64,000 nucleotides of DNA from Artemisia argyi (GCA_030686995.1 CM060704.1:120878042-120942041); one strand, 5' to 3'; shown: positions 22,018 to 32,646, numbered from the stretch's first letter. Notes: a model not told the origin generated them from the sequence alone. A program made the numbers and translations.

Positions 22018-22638
22018 TTCTAAACACTCCAAAAAGCTTGTTAGCATTGTCAAAAACTTTTCTTCATATAAGTTTGATATTCTATTTGTTCAAAGTTCCT
22101 TTAGTTTACGATTTGATATGATTTTGTGAATTTTATTATATTTTGATGGTACCAGATACTTATGCAACATAGTTAGATTTGACAGCTAGCTCTTAAATGA
22201 ATGTGTGGTGAGATTAAGTATATTGGTAGATCTCTTGTTTAGCGAGACAAAAAGGTTCTTAGAACTAACATCATGCGCTTTCTAACGGTTGTGTGTGTGA
22301 TATGTTAAAATTATTTATACTATTTGTTCAAAGAAGTTGATGTTTATACTGTGATAAATAGTTAGTTTATGAAATTGAAAAAGCATATAATTATTTGATT
22401 GAATATGAGTTCATAATTGCTTAATATTCTGTTTGTTAAAGGTTCCTGTAGTTTACATTTTGATGGTACCAAATATTTAAGCAATTTTGCTTGGAGGGTG
22501 TACATTTAGTAGTTGTGTGATGAATATATTGTAGTTTGACGTTTAGCGATATAAGAAGGTTCTTAGTTTGATGTTTATGTTATGCTAAATAGTTATTTGA
22601 ATGCTTTGATATGAAAATTTGAAAATTTGAAAGTGTCG

Positions 22639-22737
22639 GTTTTAACAGCTTGAAAAAGGGCTGCTTTGACGAGGTCACTAGGACGCTAGGACACTAAGAC
22701 GCTGCTTATAATGTGGTCCCAATTTTACCAAATAACT
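22639..22737. other. 99 bp spacer of the inverted duplication
   Basis: The left half matches, in reverse, the degenerate kinase exon region near 27160-27205 (AAAAAGGG.TGCTTTGACGAGG). The right half carries short repeats of GACGCTAGGACACTA and matches the intron end at 27211-27262. The left arm lacks about 57 bp between two CGAC repeats, which removes the presumed splice acceptor. Confidence 0.75.
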
Positions 22738-23350
22738 CGACACTTTCAAATTTTCATATCAAAGCATTCAAATAATTATTTAGCATAGCATAAACATCAA
22801 ACTAAGAACCTTCTTATATCGCTAAACGTCAAACTACAATATATTCATCACACAACTACTAAATGTACACCCTCCAAGCAAAATTGCTTAAATATTTGGT
22901 ACCATCAAAATGTAAACTACAGGAACCTTTAACAAACAGAATATTAAGCAATTATGAACTCATATTCAATCAAATAATTATATGCTTTTTCAATTTCATA
23001 AACTAACTATTTATCACAGTATAAACATCAACTTCTTTGAACAAATAGTATAAATAATTTTAACATATCACACACACAACCGTTAGAAAGCGCATGATGT
23101 TAGTTCTAAGAACCTTTTTGTCTCGCTAAACAAGAGATCTACCAATATACTTAATCTCACCACACATTCATTTAAGAGCTAGCTGTCAAATCTAACTATG
23201 TTGCATAAGTATCTGGTACCATCAAAATATAATAAAATTCACAAAATCATATCAAATCGTAAACTAAAGGAACTTTGAACAAATAGAATATCAAACTTAT
23301 ATGAAGAAAAGTTTTTGACAATGCTAACAAGCTTTTTGGAGTGTTTAGAA

Positions 23351-23737
23351 CATAGTGCTTGTTTGGCAACGAGCATTTAACTTTCCGTTTTTGTTTCAGC
23401 GCCCAGATTCAAAACGCTAATAAAAGGAGCGTTTAGCGTTTTGCTTAGATTTTACAGCATTTTACACTTTATAATTACAACTACAATATCTATATTACCA
23501 AACGCTTCTATAAAACAAAATCCTACGGCTTTGGTTTGGAGTACCTGTTTGCTTTATTAAGCATTTGGTACCAATAAAGATGTATAAGTAAAATGATGTA
23601 AAATATAATTGCTAACGCTAACGCAATCAAAATAAGAGTGTTTAAAAAAAATCCAAACGCCAAACACTCGTTGTCAAGCAACTATTATATTTTAAACACT
23701 TCTAAATGCTCCAAAAAGCTTGTAGCCAAACATAGCC
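23351..23737. mobile_element. hAT-like MITE (right arm)
   Basis: Mirror copy of 21631-22017 with the same TGTTTGGC-type ends. It was carried along in the duplication rather than inserted independently. Confidence 0.45.
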
Positions 23738-24022
23738 AATAAGTTACGTAGTTTGAGGCAAAGACATATTATAAAGTAGAGAGGCTAAGATGTAAAATTT
23801 GAGATCTAGTGACTAAAATGAAAAAAAACAGATCTACGGGGACTAGATAACAAAATAACACAATTTAAAACACAAAGTTGTTCATAACCGTAACCTTAAG
23901 AAGTTGTTAAAACACAAAGGAGCAACTAATTCTTTTATAACTATTTGTGTAAAACCCCTTACAAGAACCTTTGTTGGTGATTTTTCTCTTATAAAATCTT
24001 GTAGTTTAAAACAGAGGACGAT

Positions 24023-24045
24023 GATGACGTCACTGTGACGTCATC
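24023..24045. promoter_or_regulatory. Twin TGACGTCA palindrome (right arm)
   Basis: Unchanged copy of the palindrome, although the TATA box of this arm is lost. Confidence 0.65.
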
Positions 24046-24230
24046 TGTAAACATCAACTGTAACTTGTGCTATATATCGGAAGAAAATAAAGTTTATAGG
24101 AAGAAATGAAGTTTAAGAATTGTACCTGTGTTGAGTGAATGCAACAGCAGATATAAACCCTAAGCTTGTTTGAAAATGTGTAGAAGGTTTTGGGGTTATG
24201 GTGGTGGCATATGATAGTTTTATTACTTCT

Positions 24231-24279
<49 letters not shown>

Positions 24280-25040
24280 TTTTAACAAAATGTGGTGACA
24301 AATCAAGAAGTGATAGTGTTATAATCATTTTTTATCCGTTTTTGTTTTACCTTTTTGACAGTTTATTACTTTTAAATTGTTACCTTTTTGACAGTCTAGT
24401 ACAAAATCTTTTTTTTTTGTCTCCACCATGATAACTTTTTGAGTAAATTCCCTAAATGGTCATGCGCATCTACGCAACTCCGCAACCTATCTCAGAACGT
24501 GACACGTGTACATTTTGTGGGGCCCACAACAACTACTAAAATTACTCAACCACCGGCTACTCAACCGGCGACTACTCAACTCAACAGCTGAAATGACCGG
24601 TCACCTTTATTGGGAAGATACACATAACATACTTTTTTGATTTTATTTAATTTTCTTGTATTTGATTTTTATCTTATTTGATTTCACGTTCAGAAAAGTT
24701 AAATGAGTAACACACATTGCCACAAACTCATCAAAATAATTATTTGATTCTTTCAATTTTTCCAATGAAACCTTTAATGAAGATGACATAATCAGTAACA
24801 TCAATATATTTGTACTCAACCATACGCAATGTTTGGCCAAAAGATTTTGTACTCAAAAATTGACCATGATACAACTTATTAGAGAAATTCGACTACAAAA
24901 ACCGAGTAAAAAAATTATCAGTCTTTTGCAATGCTTTTATATAAAAGATGAAAACGTTTTCTTTATAATAGTTTTTGGACTTTTTTTTTCATGTTTTCAA
25001 CAACAAAGTTATATGATTTTACATTTTGACTAAGTGACAA

Positions 25041-25054
25041 AAATAATAATAATA

Positions 25055-25125
<71 letters not shown>

Positions 25126-25126
25126 C
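25041..25126. repeat. (ATT)n microsatellite
   Basis: An almost uninterrupted AAT/ATT trinucleotide run joins the outer end of the right arm to the 3' side of the kinase/copia relic. It may mark where the duplicated block was joined. Confidence 0.9.
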
Positions 25127-25472
25127 AAACTTTAAATTAAAATTTTCAAAAACAATGAGAATAAGAACATAAACCAAATTTCCAAAAATTTATCATATTC
25201 AATAGCAATTAAAAACAAATACATGCTAATCATCGAAATCCAAATAGTGTTATTAACATCTCTAAAACAAAATTAATCAACTAAGCAACTAATTAACCGA
25301 TCTCAACTCTTTTTGCTCAAAAAGAAACTGGTCTCAACTCTATGTTTCCACGACCCCTTCTATCGTCTCCAAAACCTCAGCAATGGAAGGTCGATTCTTA
25401 GTAAAATTAGAATTAGAAGAGTTTGTGGACAAAAATTAGCCAAAGTGGTAATCTAAATAATCACGCTCACGC

Positions 25473-26129
25473 CTAATTCCCACCTGAATGTTCATCATGT
25501 GGGGTTGGTTCTTCCACAGCATCCATCTTATATAAAAGATGATCCAAGTACCCTTTTCGAACGTCCTCACCGTCCTTCTTTATAACACATTCACCACCCC
25601 CAAAAGTACAGATCATTTCCGACGGGTCGTAGTCAGCATCATCTGGATCTTCATTGGCGATCACGTTAGGATCTCCCTTTAATCTCAATGGATATACACA
25701 ATCCCCTACATTATAAGCTTCTATGACCATGTCGCTCTTAGTAATGGTTCCTATCCTATTCTCTAACGAGATTGTGTATCCAGCTTTATCGAGTTTGGGG
25801 ACAGATACATAGGATTTACTGAGGTCAGGAATATGAAGAACTTCTGAAAGAGTTAACACCTTGCCTTCCTCCTCCAATGGAAGATTCACTGTACCAGTTC
25901 CAATTACATCAACAATAGTACCGTTGTCCAATCTCAAAAGAGTATTTAATGGCTTGTAGTCCTCCTTCACAAATGAGCTTTTAGCGTGGCAGCAAACATG
26001 CTCTGAAGAACCACAATTCAAGTACCAGCCTCGAGCCTTCCTTTTATGTTTAGTCGCGAAGCATATTCTTGCCTCATGCACCACTTTTTCCACTAGATCA
26101 GATTCTTTGTTTTTCTGTGACATGTTCAT
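25473..26129 (-). CDS. Copia-type protease-like open reading frame, catalytic Asp absent
   Basis: 218 uninterrupted codons from ATG at 26129. Residues 20-150 follow the Ty1/copia protease region: WYLNCGSSEHVC stands where copia elements have W-x-L-D-S-G-A-S/T-x-H, then LRLDNGTIVDVIGTGTVNL, VLHIPDLSKSYVSVPKL and the following hydrophobic strands. The catalytic Asp is Asn, so proteolysis is not expected. After residue 150 an acidic tail (EDPDDADYDPSEM) has no match I know. No integrase or reverse transcriptase follows and no copia LTRs are visible. An open frame amid degenerate kinase pieces could mean recent capture or an exapted fragment; expression is unknown. Confidence 0.6.
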   Translation of the reverse strand: MNMSQKNKESDLVEKVVHEARICFATKHKRKARGWYLNCGSSEHVCCHAKSSFVKEDYKPLNTLLRLDNGTIVDVIGTGTVNLPLEEEGKVLTLSEVLHIPDLSKSYVSVPKLDKAGYTISLENRIGTITKSDMVIEAYNVGDCVYPLRLKGDPNVIANEDPDDADYDPSEMICTFGGGECVIKKDGEDVRKGYLDHLLYKMDAVEEPTPHDEHSGGN

Positions 26130-26620
26130 TCACCCTGCTTGTTACAAGAAAAATATGAAAATTTAATATTTATATTAGAATTTATGAAGCATAAAATAGA
26201 AACTTTTACATAAACATTGAATCAATCATAATCGTTGAAAGTAAACAAGATAACGGAAATATAATATCCACATAATAAAATGGTTGCAAACACGGATCAC
26301 AGGGTAACTTATAAGCGTTATACAACCCAAAAACACAAGCAGATTTTTCCTCTTATGACGTTTTCATTTTCAGAAAGGTTTTTCATTCCTTTTTAAACTT
26401 TGCCTTTTTGATTGACATATTTTTCACAATTATCGTTTTTTCATTCAAGTCGGAAAGCAATTAGTAGGTTGGTTCTAGTGAACAACAAACAGACCACACA
26501 CCAGCTTAATATACTTTGAAAAATATTTGTGTTGTTCAATTGTTCGATCCTCTATAAATGACAGCCATTATCACATCCGGAAATTCTAAAATCCTCATGA
26601 AAAAGAAAATCAGATTGCAC

Positions 26621-26836
26621 CTACCTCGATCGTCTCGATAAAGCATTTGCAAAACGAATTTTCTTAAAAATCATGTCTAGTGCTTGAGCTAACACTTCTA
26701 CCTCTGGTCGTCTCATACCCACTAGTTTGGCAAGTCCTAAGAATCTACTGTTATCATGCAAAATGACAATTTTTTTACAAAAAATATGCAAACCCTTCAA
26801 TTCATCAGTTGTACCAATTTTACTTTGATATTTCAT
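26621..26836 (-). other. Unrecognised 71-codon open stretch in the chimeric relic
   Basis: It includes LKGLHIFCKKIVIL and FLGLAKLVGMRRPEVEVL and ends at a GT-rich position resembling a donor (CGAG/GTAGGT at about 26625). I do not recognise a family. Being in line with the flanking kinase and copia pieces it may be an exon, or chance. Confidence 0.25.
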
Positions 26837-27877
26837 AAAAAGTAATCATGATCATTTTATTAAGGATTCATTATTCCAGCCAATTTTTCAGGTCCATCTA
26901 TGCGAACAACACTTTAATGCTCTTACCATTCATCTTCTAAAAGATGCAACTATCGTCCAATTCCCATGATCCTAACCCTTCCTGCACTGACTCTGTTTTT
27001 TAACGACATTATCATTAAGGTAGCAAGAAGCTAGATAAAAGGAATTAAAAATAGATCCAATCAATCCATGGTGGGATAAAACTCTGATCTCGTTAACAAG
27101 AGTGTCTATACAAACTCTATTGTTGTATCTCCCAGTGACCCAAGTGATTGTGTTATTTGTGTAAATTACCTCGTCAAAGCAACCCTTTTTCAAGTTGTTA
27201 AAACCGACTACTGTAGGACACTAGGACGCTGCTTATAATGTGGTTCCAATTTTACCAAATAACTCGACACTTTCAAATTTTCATATCAAAGCATTCAAAT
27301 AACTATTTAGCATAGCATAAACATCAAACTAAGAACCTTCTTATATCGCTAAACGTCAAACTACAATATATTCATCACACAACTACTAAATGTACACCCT
27401 CCAAGCAATATTGCTTAAATATTTGGTACCATCAAAATGTAAACTACAAGAACCTTTAACAAATAGAATATTAAGCAATTATGAACTCATATTCAATCAA
27501 ATAATTATATGCTTTTTCAATTTCATAAACTAACTATTTATCACAGTATAAACATCAACTTCTTTGAACAAATAGTATAAACAATTTTAACATATCACAC
27601 ACAAAACCGTTAGAAAGCGCATGATGTTAGTTCTAACAACCTTTTTGTCTCGCTAAACAAGAGACCTACCAATATACTTAATCTCGCCACACATTCATCT
27701 AAGAGCTAGCTGCCAAATCTAACTATGTTGCTTAAATATCTGGTACCATCAAAATATAATAAAATTCACAAAATGAGATCAAAACGTAAACTAAAGGAAC
27801 TTTGAACAAATAGAATATCAAACTTATATGAAGAAAAGTTTTTGACAATGCTAACGAGCTTTTTGGAGTGTTTAGAA

Positions 27878-28265
27878 TATAGTGCTTGTTTGGCAACGAG
27901 CATTTAACTTTCCATTTTTGTTTCAGCGCCCAGATTCAAAACGCTAATAAAAGGTGCGTTTAGCATTTTGCTTAGCTTTTACAGCATTTTACACTTTATA
28001 ATTACAACTACAATAGCTATAATACCAAACGCTTCTATAAAACAAAATCCTACGGCTTTGGTTTGGAGTACCTGTTTGTTTTATAAAGCATTTGGTACCA
28101 ATAAAGATGTATAAGTAAAATGATGTAAAATATAACTGCTAACACTAACGCAATCAAAATAAGAGTGTTTAAACAAAATCCAAATGCTAAACACTCTTTG
28201 TCAAGCAACTATTAGATTTTAAACGCTTCTAAATGCTCCAAAAAGCTTGTAGCCAAACATAGCCA
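27878..28265. mobile_element. hAT-like MITE (LU3)
   Basis: Third copy at the same position in the leader unit, in the orientation of the right arm. Confidence 0.45.
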
Positions 28266-28552
28266 ATAAGTTACGTAGTTTGAGGCAAAGTTGACATATT
28301 ATAAAGTAGAGAGGCTAAGATGTAAAATTTGAGATCTAGTGACTAAATTGAAAAAAATCAGATCTACGGTGACTAGATAACAAAATAACACAATTTAAAA
28401 CACAAAGTTGTTCATAACCGGAACCTTAAGAAGTTGTTAAAACACAAAGGAGCAACTAATTCTTTTATAACTATTTGTGTAAAAACCCTTACAAGAACCT
28501 TTCTTGGTGATTTTTCTCTTATAAAATCTTGTAGTTTAAAACAGAGGACGAT

Positions 28553-28575
28553 GATGACGTCACTGTGACGTCATC
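28553..28575. promoter_or_regulatory. Twin TGACGTCA palindrome (LU3)
   Basis: Unchanged copy, located in the presumed first intron of the chimeric gene relic at 25340-27210. Confidence 0.65.
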
Positions 28576-28768
28576 TGTAAACATCAACTGTAACTTGTGC
28601 TATATATCGGAAGAAAATAAAGTTTATAGGAAGAAATGAAGTTTAAGAATTGTACCTGTGTTGAGTGAATGCAACAGCAGATATAAACCCTAAGCTTGTT
28701 TGAAAATGTGTAGAAGGTTTTGGGGTTATGGTGGTGGCATATGATAGTTATAATACTTTTATACTCTA

Positions 28769-28803
<35 letters not shown>

Positions 28804-29219
28804 TTTTAACAAAATGTGGCGACAAAGCAAGAAGTGATAGTGTTATAATCATTTTTTATCCGTTTTTGTTTTAGCTTTTTGACAGTTTAATACTTTTAAA
28901 TTGTTAAATTTTACTGTTTCGTATTTTTCATTTCACAATTTTATAAGAGCTAAGTACTAATCTAGTACAAAATCTTTTTTTTGGTCTCCACCATGGTCAC
29001 TTTTTGAGTAAATTCCCTAAATGGTCATGCGCATCTACGCAACTCCGCAACCTATCTCAGAACGTGACACGTGTACATTTTGTGGGGCCCACACCAACTA
29101 CTATAATTACTCAACCACCGGCTACTCAACCGGCGGCTACTCAACCCAACAGCTGAAATGACCGGTCATCTTTATTGGGAAGATACACATAACATACTTT
29201 TTTGATTTTATTTAATTTT

Positions 29220-29425
29220 GGGTAAATTGCAAAAATGGTCCTTAACGTTCCACGAATTTGCAAAAACGGGACCGAGACAAAAAGTAGCGCAAAAAAAGAC
29301 ACCAACGTTCCACATTTTCGCAAAATCGCCACTGAGAGCCATTTTCCGTTAATTTTCCCGTTAAGTGCCACGTAGTTGAGGGTAGTATCATCATTTCACT
29401 GTTCATACTTATCTCCCGCCAACTT
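29220..29425 (+). repeat. MULE left terminal inverted repeat
   Basis: About 205 bp, matching 32825-33027 in reverse with few differences. It ends near CCGCCAACTTTCGG. Confidence 0.85.
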
Positions 29426-29588
29426 TCGGGGGACTATTTTTGCAAACAACGTAAACTATGTACATTTAAAGCTGTGTGCTTTTTCAGGGTACAATAAATC
29501 CCCAAAACCAACCAAAGATTGTGTAGATATTCAACCGTCAAACCCTAACATAAAAAAAAAAATCAAATCGCAACAACTAAACCCAGCT

Positions 29589-30266
29589 ATGGCGAATAAT
29601 GATAAGAATGAAACGGGAAAGGCTTGTTGATGGGGGGGGGGGCGAGGAATCATCCGAAATGTCGTGAGGCAAGGTTTTATTAAATGATGAAGTCTTTGAG
29701 GTTGTTTTGGATGAATTTGGTGAAAAAGTTATTGCCAAGTATGGTTCGTATGCAAACATAGGGAAGGAGATGATTGAAGAAATTCTTCAATGGATGTGGA
29801 ATAGAACCTTCAACAAACCAAATGTGGGTGCTAGCGGTTGCTCCAATGAGGTAGTTGCAGAGAAAAAAAGGAAGAGGGGAAGGCCGGTTGGGAGTGGCAA
29901 GGAGAAGACGGAGGGGAGTCCTATTCCGACTACAGTCACAGAAAAAAGGAAGAGGGGAAGGTCGGTTGGGAGTGGCAAGAAGAAGACGAAGGGGAGTCCT
30001 ATTCCAACTACAGTTACAGAAAAAAGAAAGAGGGGAAGGCCTGTTGGGAGTGGCAAAGAAAAAGAAGGAGAGGAGTCCTAATCCGAGTACAGTTATAGGA
30101 AAAAGAAAAAGGGGAAGGCCTGTTGCGACTGGCAAGAAGAAGGAGGCTGGCAAGAAGAAGAAGGAGGGGAGTTCTAATCCGAGTACAGTTACTGAAAAAA
30201 TGAAGAGGAGAATGACAAATGGGACTGGCAAGAAGAGGAAGGTGAAGGAAGAGCATACGGATCTTG
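29589..30266 (+). pseudogene. MULE AT-hook exon (tandem RGRP repeats), frame broken
   Basis: It starts with ATGGCGAATAATGAT near 29589. A G-run (29632-29642) shifts frame, and a TGA near 29666 replaces a TGG kept in MULE copy 1. The frame open at 29707-30081 has VLDEFGEKVIAKYG, then repeats of about 25 codons built on KRKRGRPVGSGK (AT-hook core RGRP) and SPIPTTVTE. A further shift near 30060 puts the last hooks (KRKRGRPVATGKK) in another frame. The exon ends at a donor CTTG/GTATGT (30266/30267) whose phase fits the PB1-like exon at 30767. Probably DNA-binding. The tandem array explains the frame instability. Confidence 0.65.
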
Positions 30267-30766
30267 GTATGTTAATGTGGTATACTTCATTTATGTGCCA
30301 TTTTAAATTTGTTTACGTAGGATGCTATGATATGTTTGATAGACTTTTATATGCATCCCCTTTCCTAGGTTTAGGATAAACAGAGTATTTGCATTAAGTA
30401 GGGTGTTAGAATATCATAAGTGAGAGTGTTTGGCATTACTAAATACTGCTATAGAGAGTGTTTTGCTTTACGAAAGTACTGCGTGTTCACATTGGTTATA
30501 AGTAAGTCTTCACATTGGTTGTAAGTAAGTCTTCACATTGTGTATCTTGAGTGTATCAGAAACAAAATAGATTGGTTTCTATATCACCACACTAACTTAT
30601 TATCTAAACTACAACTATGTGGTGAGATATACAACACTGCATTGCTCTGCTTCACTCGAGCCTGCATAATTTTTCATTGACTACTTCTGCATTGACTTTA
30701 GCATGTATACCATTAGTTTCGTAGGTGCTGGTATGTCTTGACAGTTTGAATTTAAAATTGTGGCAG

Positions 30767-31524
30767 ATTTACTTGGTTATGGGGGTGAAGTTCTGTTTCG
30801 CATGCACAATAATGGAGTCTTTGAATTTGGTCCATTAAGGTATGTACAAGGGAATGTTTCTACAATGTATGGCTTTGTCTGTGATAGACATATCTTTTTC
30901 CTAGGTCTGGATGATATGTTTTCACGCATTAGGGGAGAAAAATGGGCTGTGTTCTTTTGTGTGCCTGGTAAATCATTAGAAGAAGGTTTGAAGCTGATTC
31001 ACACAGACAATGATGTGCATACAATGATTGAGCTAGGTTGTTGTGCCGGTTTTGTAGATTTGTTTGTTGCTCACACAAAACAGGTGTTATCTCCCTACTA
31101 TTTAAACAATATTGATGCAGAGGGTGATGGTGGGGAGGTTGTTGGGTTGGTAGAAGAAGATGCTAGCTTGCGGTGCTCTATTACTTCAACTCCTTTTAGG
31201 ACTAGCACTTCAAAAACTTATAGGAAAGTGGATGATGTTGATGCTTCACAACCAGAATTCGGGAAGCATAAAAAGAGGGTGAAGAGGTCTGTGGATAAGG
31301 GAAAAGGAAAGATGGCTGATGAGGGTGATGAGGCTGATGTTGTTAATAGGAACAAAATGGCTGGTATTGTCATTAGAGACGGTGGATCTATTAAGAACCC
31401 ACCAGGTGTTGGTTCAGTGAATGTAGGAGCAAAGGGTGGTGGTATTTTGAGACCAAGAATAACTAATTGCGTACTGGGTCTACGGGCACCAAGATTGATG
31501 GGTAACAATGTGGTGTTATTTTGA
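30767..31524 (+). CDS. MULE-encoded PB1-like domain protein (downstream exon)
   Basis: About 251 codons, open to TGA at 31522-31524. There is no ATG at the natural start; an acceptor GTGGCAG/ATTTAC at 30766/30767 joins in phase with the AT-hook exon, leaving a 500 bp intron. VLFRMHNNGVFEFGP...YVQGNV, FFLGLDDMF, FCVPGKSLEEGLKLIHTDNDVHTMI and FVDLFVAHTK follow the PB1-like domain that precedes the transposase in many plant Mutator-like elements (residues 10-115). After it comes a Lys-rich basic stretch (KHKKRVKRSVDKGKGK) and a Gly-rich tail, with no transposase. It could be a truncated transposase or an accessory protein. The domain call is fairly sure, the function is not. Confidence 0.7.
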
Positions 31525-32304
31525 CTAGGTGAGTCTAATGAACTGTTTAGCAAATAATTTGGACACATTGCATTGCCTATTATAGTAACCTCATTTCATT
31601 GCATATATTGACTGTGCAGGTGTTGTTGATCACATGTTGGTTCATCCAGTTGAAGGTTTGAATATTCATCGAGTAGAAGGTTTGAAGATTGACATATAGG
31701 TCCATCTATTGGGAATATGTAATGTGTAGAAACTAAAACACTTTAATTTGACTAATGTAACTTGAACTATTGTACCTCTGTTTCGAATACACCAAAGGGT
31801 GTGGGCAGGCATTGTGATGGGTTAAACTTTTTTGGTACATGCCGAACAATATTATGTAAATTTGCAGTATTTCATATGGGGTTCTGTTATTTGCATAATA
31901 TGTTTCTGTTTGTTTTGTGGATCTGTTATTTGCTTCGATTAGTAGCATTTAAACGTATGTGTTTGTGTATTGTATTATGGTTTCAATTATGTCAGTTTCA
32001 TGTTTGTGAATGTGTTTGTGATACGAATTGAACAATGTATATCAAGACAAACGGGATCAAACGACCCCTTCCATTCATAAACCATAAGGGTACATTTACA
32101 ACCTTATGGGAACCCACAACCCCTACCTACATCATCACCTACAATATCTACTTAGCTTACGACAGTACGACAGTGGCACTAAAATGAACAAAAGAAACCA
32201 CAACTCCATAAGTCCCCAACCACCTACTACCTACATTCATCATACACAACAAAACACAACAAAACAACCCACCCCCAGCATCCAGCACCCAGCACCCAAC
32301 CCCT
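31525..32304. other. MULE region between the two convergent genes
   Basis: AT-rich, with no credible ORF. Exon-boundary-like GT/AG signals (for example TGACTGTGCAG at about 31610-31620) suggest the 3' UTR of the plus-strand gene. From 32050 on, the sequence is CA-rich. Confidence 0.5.
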
Positions 32305-32646
32305 TCACATGTAAGTTTGCCTCACAGCAAACTCAATCTTGGAAACAATGCTTTCGTTTGTTTGCCTAAGCATCCTCATCAACCCCCTCATCTTTCTCAT
32401 ATCAGCTGACTGAATCCTCCTAAGCTTGTTCACATTGGCCCTTGTAGTTCTCGAGCCCCTTATGTTTTGGAGCTCCAAAATCAGGTCGCCCCTAAGACTG
32501 AGCATATCAGACAGCTTTTGGCACCTACTCATCAACTCTTGTGCATGATGAATGTCCTCCTCAACCTCTCGCTGATAATGGGTTAGCATCATTTCCGATA
32601 TGACAAACGAGTTGCAAGCAACCACGAGATCAAGACAGCGAGACAT
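32305..32646 (-). CDS. Small helical protein encoded convergently at the right end of the MULE
   Basis: 113 codons from ATG at 32646 (MSRCLDLVVAC) to 32305. A longer upstream frame exists but runs through a CA/GT microsatellite, so the internal ATG is preferred. The protein is almost all heptad-friendly: MMLTHYQREVEEDIHHAQELMSR, then LSLRGDLILELQNIRG, then RRIQSADMRKMRGLMRML, suggesting a coiled coil. Its start lies about 180 bp inside the right terminal repeat, as expected if that repeat supplies the promoter. I do not recognise the family. The layout recalls maize MuDR, where mudrA and mudrB converge, but I see no sequence similarity to mudrB. Confidence 0.55.
   Translation of the reverse strand: MSRCLDLVVACNSFVISEMMLTHYQREVEEDIHHAQELMSRCQKLSDMLSLRGDLILELQNIRGSRTTRANVNKLRRIQSADMRKMRGLMRMLRQTNESIVSKIEFAVRQTYM

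Larger units (their letters stand above)
20306..22638 (+). repeat. Left arm of a 2.3 kb inverted duplication (leader unit LU2a)
   Basis: It is the near-exact reverse complement of 22738-25046. It contains, left to right: distal leader-unit sequence, an empty MULE target site (about 20702-20710), promoter region, TATAAAAG (21132-21139), leader with donor CACAG/GTACAA, a twin TGACGTCA site (21320-21342) and intron-like sequence with a MITE-like insert. The leader reads rightward, into the other arm. Past the arm end, 22639-22680 still matches the first kinase exon (27170-27205 reversed), showing this copy once continued into the gene. Confidence 0.85.
22738..25046 (-). repeat. Right arm of the inverted duplication (leader unit LU2b)
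   Basis: Mirror image of the left arm, in the same orientation as LU1 and LU3. The leader reads leftward, into the spacer. Here the TATA box is gone: the sequence that is CTTTTATACTCTACC in LU1 and LU3 is replaced by an expanded poly-T (about 24232-24276). Part of the promoter near 24375-24395 is also deleted. The MULE site TTTAATTTT is empty (about 24647-24655). Confidence 0.85.
25340..27210 (-). pseudogene. Chimeric receptor-kinase / copia relic downstream of LU3 leader
   Basis: On the minus strand, after an acceptor-like CTACAG (27211-27216), comes LKKGCFDEVIY, resembling the glycine-rich loop of a receptor kinase with the glycines eroded. DTLVNEIRVLSHHGLIGSIF follows, resembling the alpha-C helix region (27193-26990). 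Next is an open stretch of unknown type (26836-26621), then a copia-protease-like ORF (26129-25473). The end is NRPSIAEVLETIEGVVET and a stop at 25340-25342, matching the C-terminal end of plant receptor kinases (subdomain XI Arg). The kinase core is missing. The kinase assignment rests on short motifs; LRK10L/WAK-like is a guess. Confidence 0.5.
27211..29219 (-). repeat. Leader unit copy LU3, proximal part
   Basis: Collinear with LU2b. It holds TATAAAAG (28756-28763), presumed leader exon ending at 28656, twin TGACGTCA (28553-28575), MITE-like insert (27878-28265) and an intron-like stretch to an acceptor at 27211. Upstream it reaches TTTAATTTT, where the MULE is inserted. This is the only copy still joined to downstream gene sequence. 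Confidence 0.8.

Noticed and set aside
24225..24280. Poly-T as evidence for a retroposed gene copy
   Set aside because: The tract expands an existing T-rich stretch present in LU1 and LU3 at the same place, upstream of the TATA position.
20306..25046. Treating the palindrome as a single foldback transposon
   Set aside because: The arms contain a promoter/leader that exists elsewhere in single copy joined to a gene relic, and no target duplication flanks the palindrome; segmental inverted duplication fits better.
29680..30256. Minus-strand frames rich in Pro/Leu/Phe opposite the AT-hook repeats
   Set aside because: Complement of a Lys/Arg/Gly-rich tandem repeat; typical shadow of a coding minisatellite.
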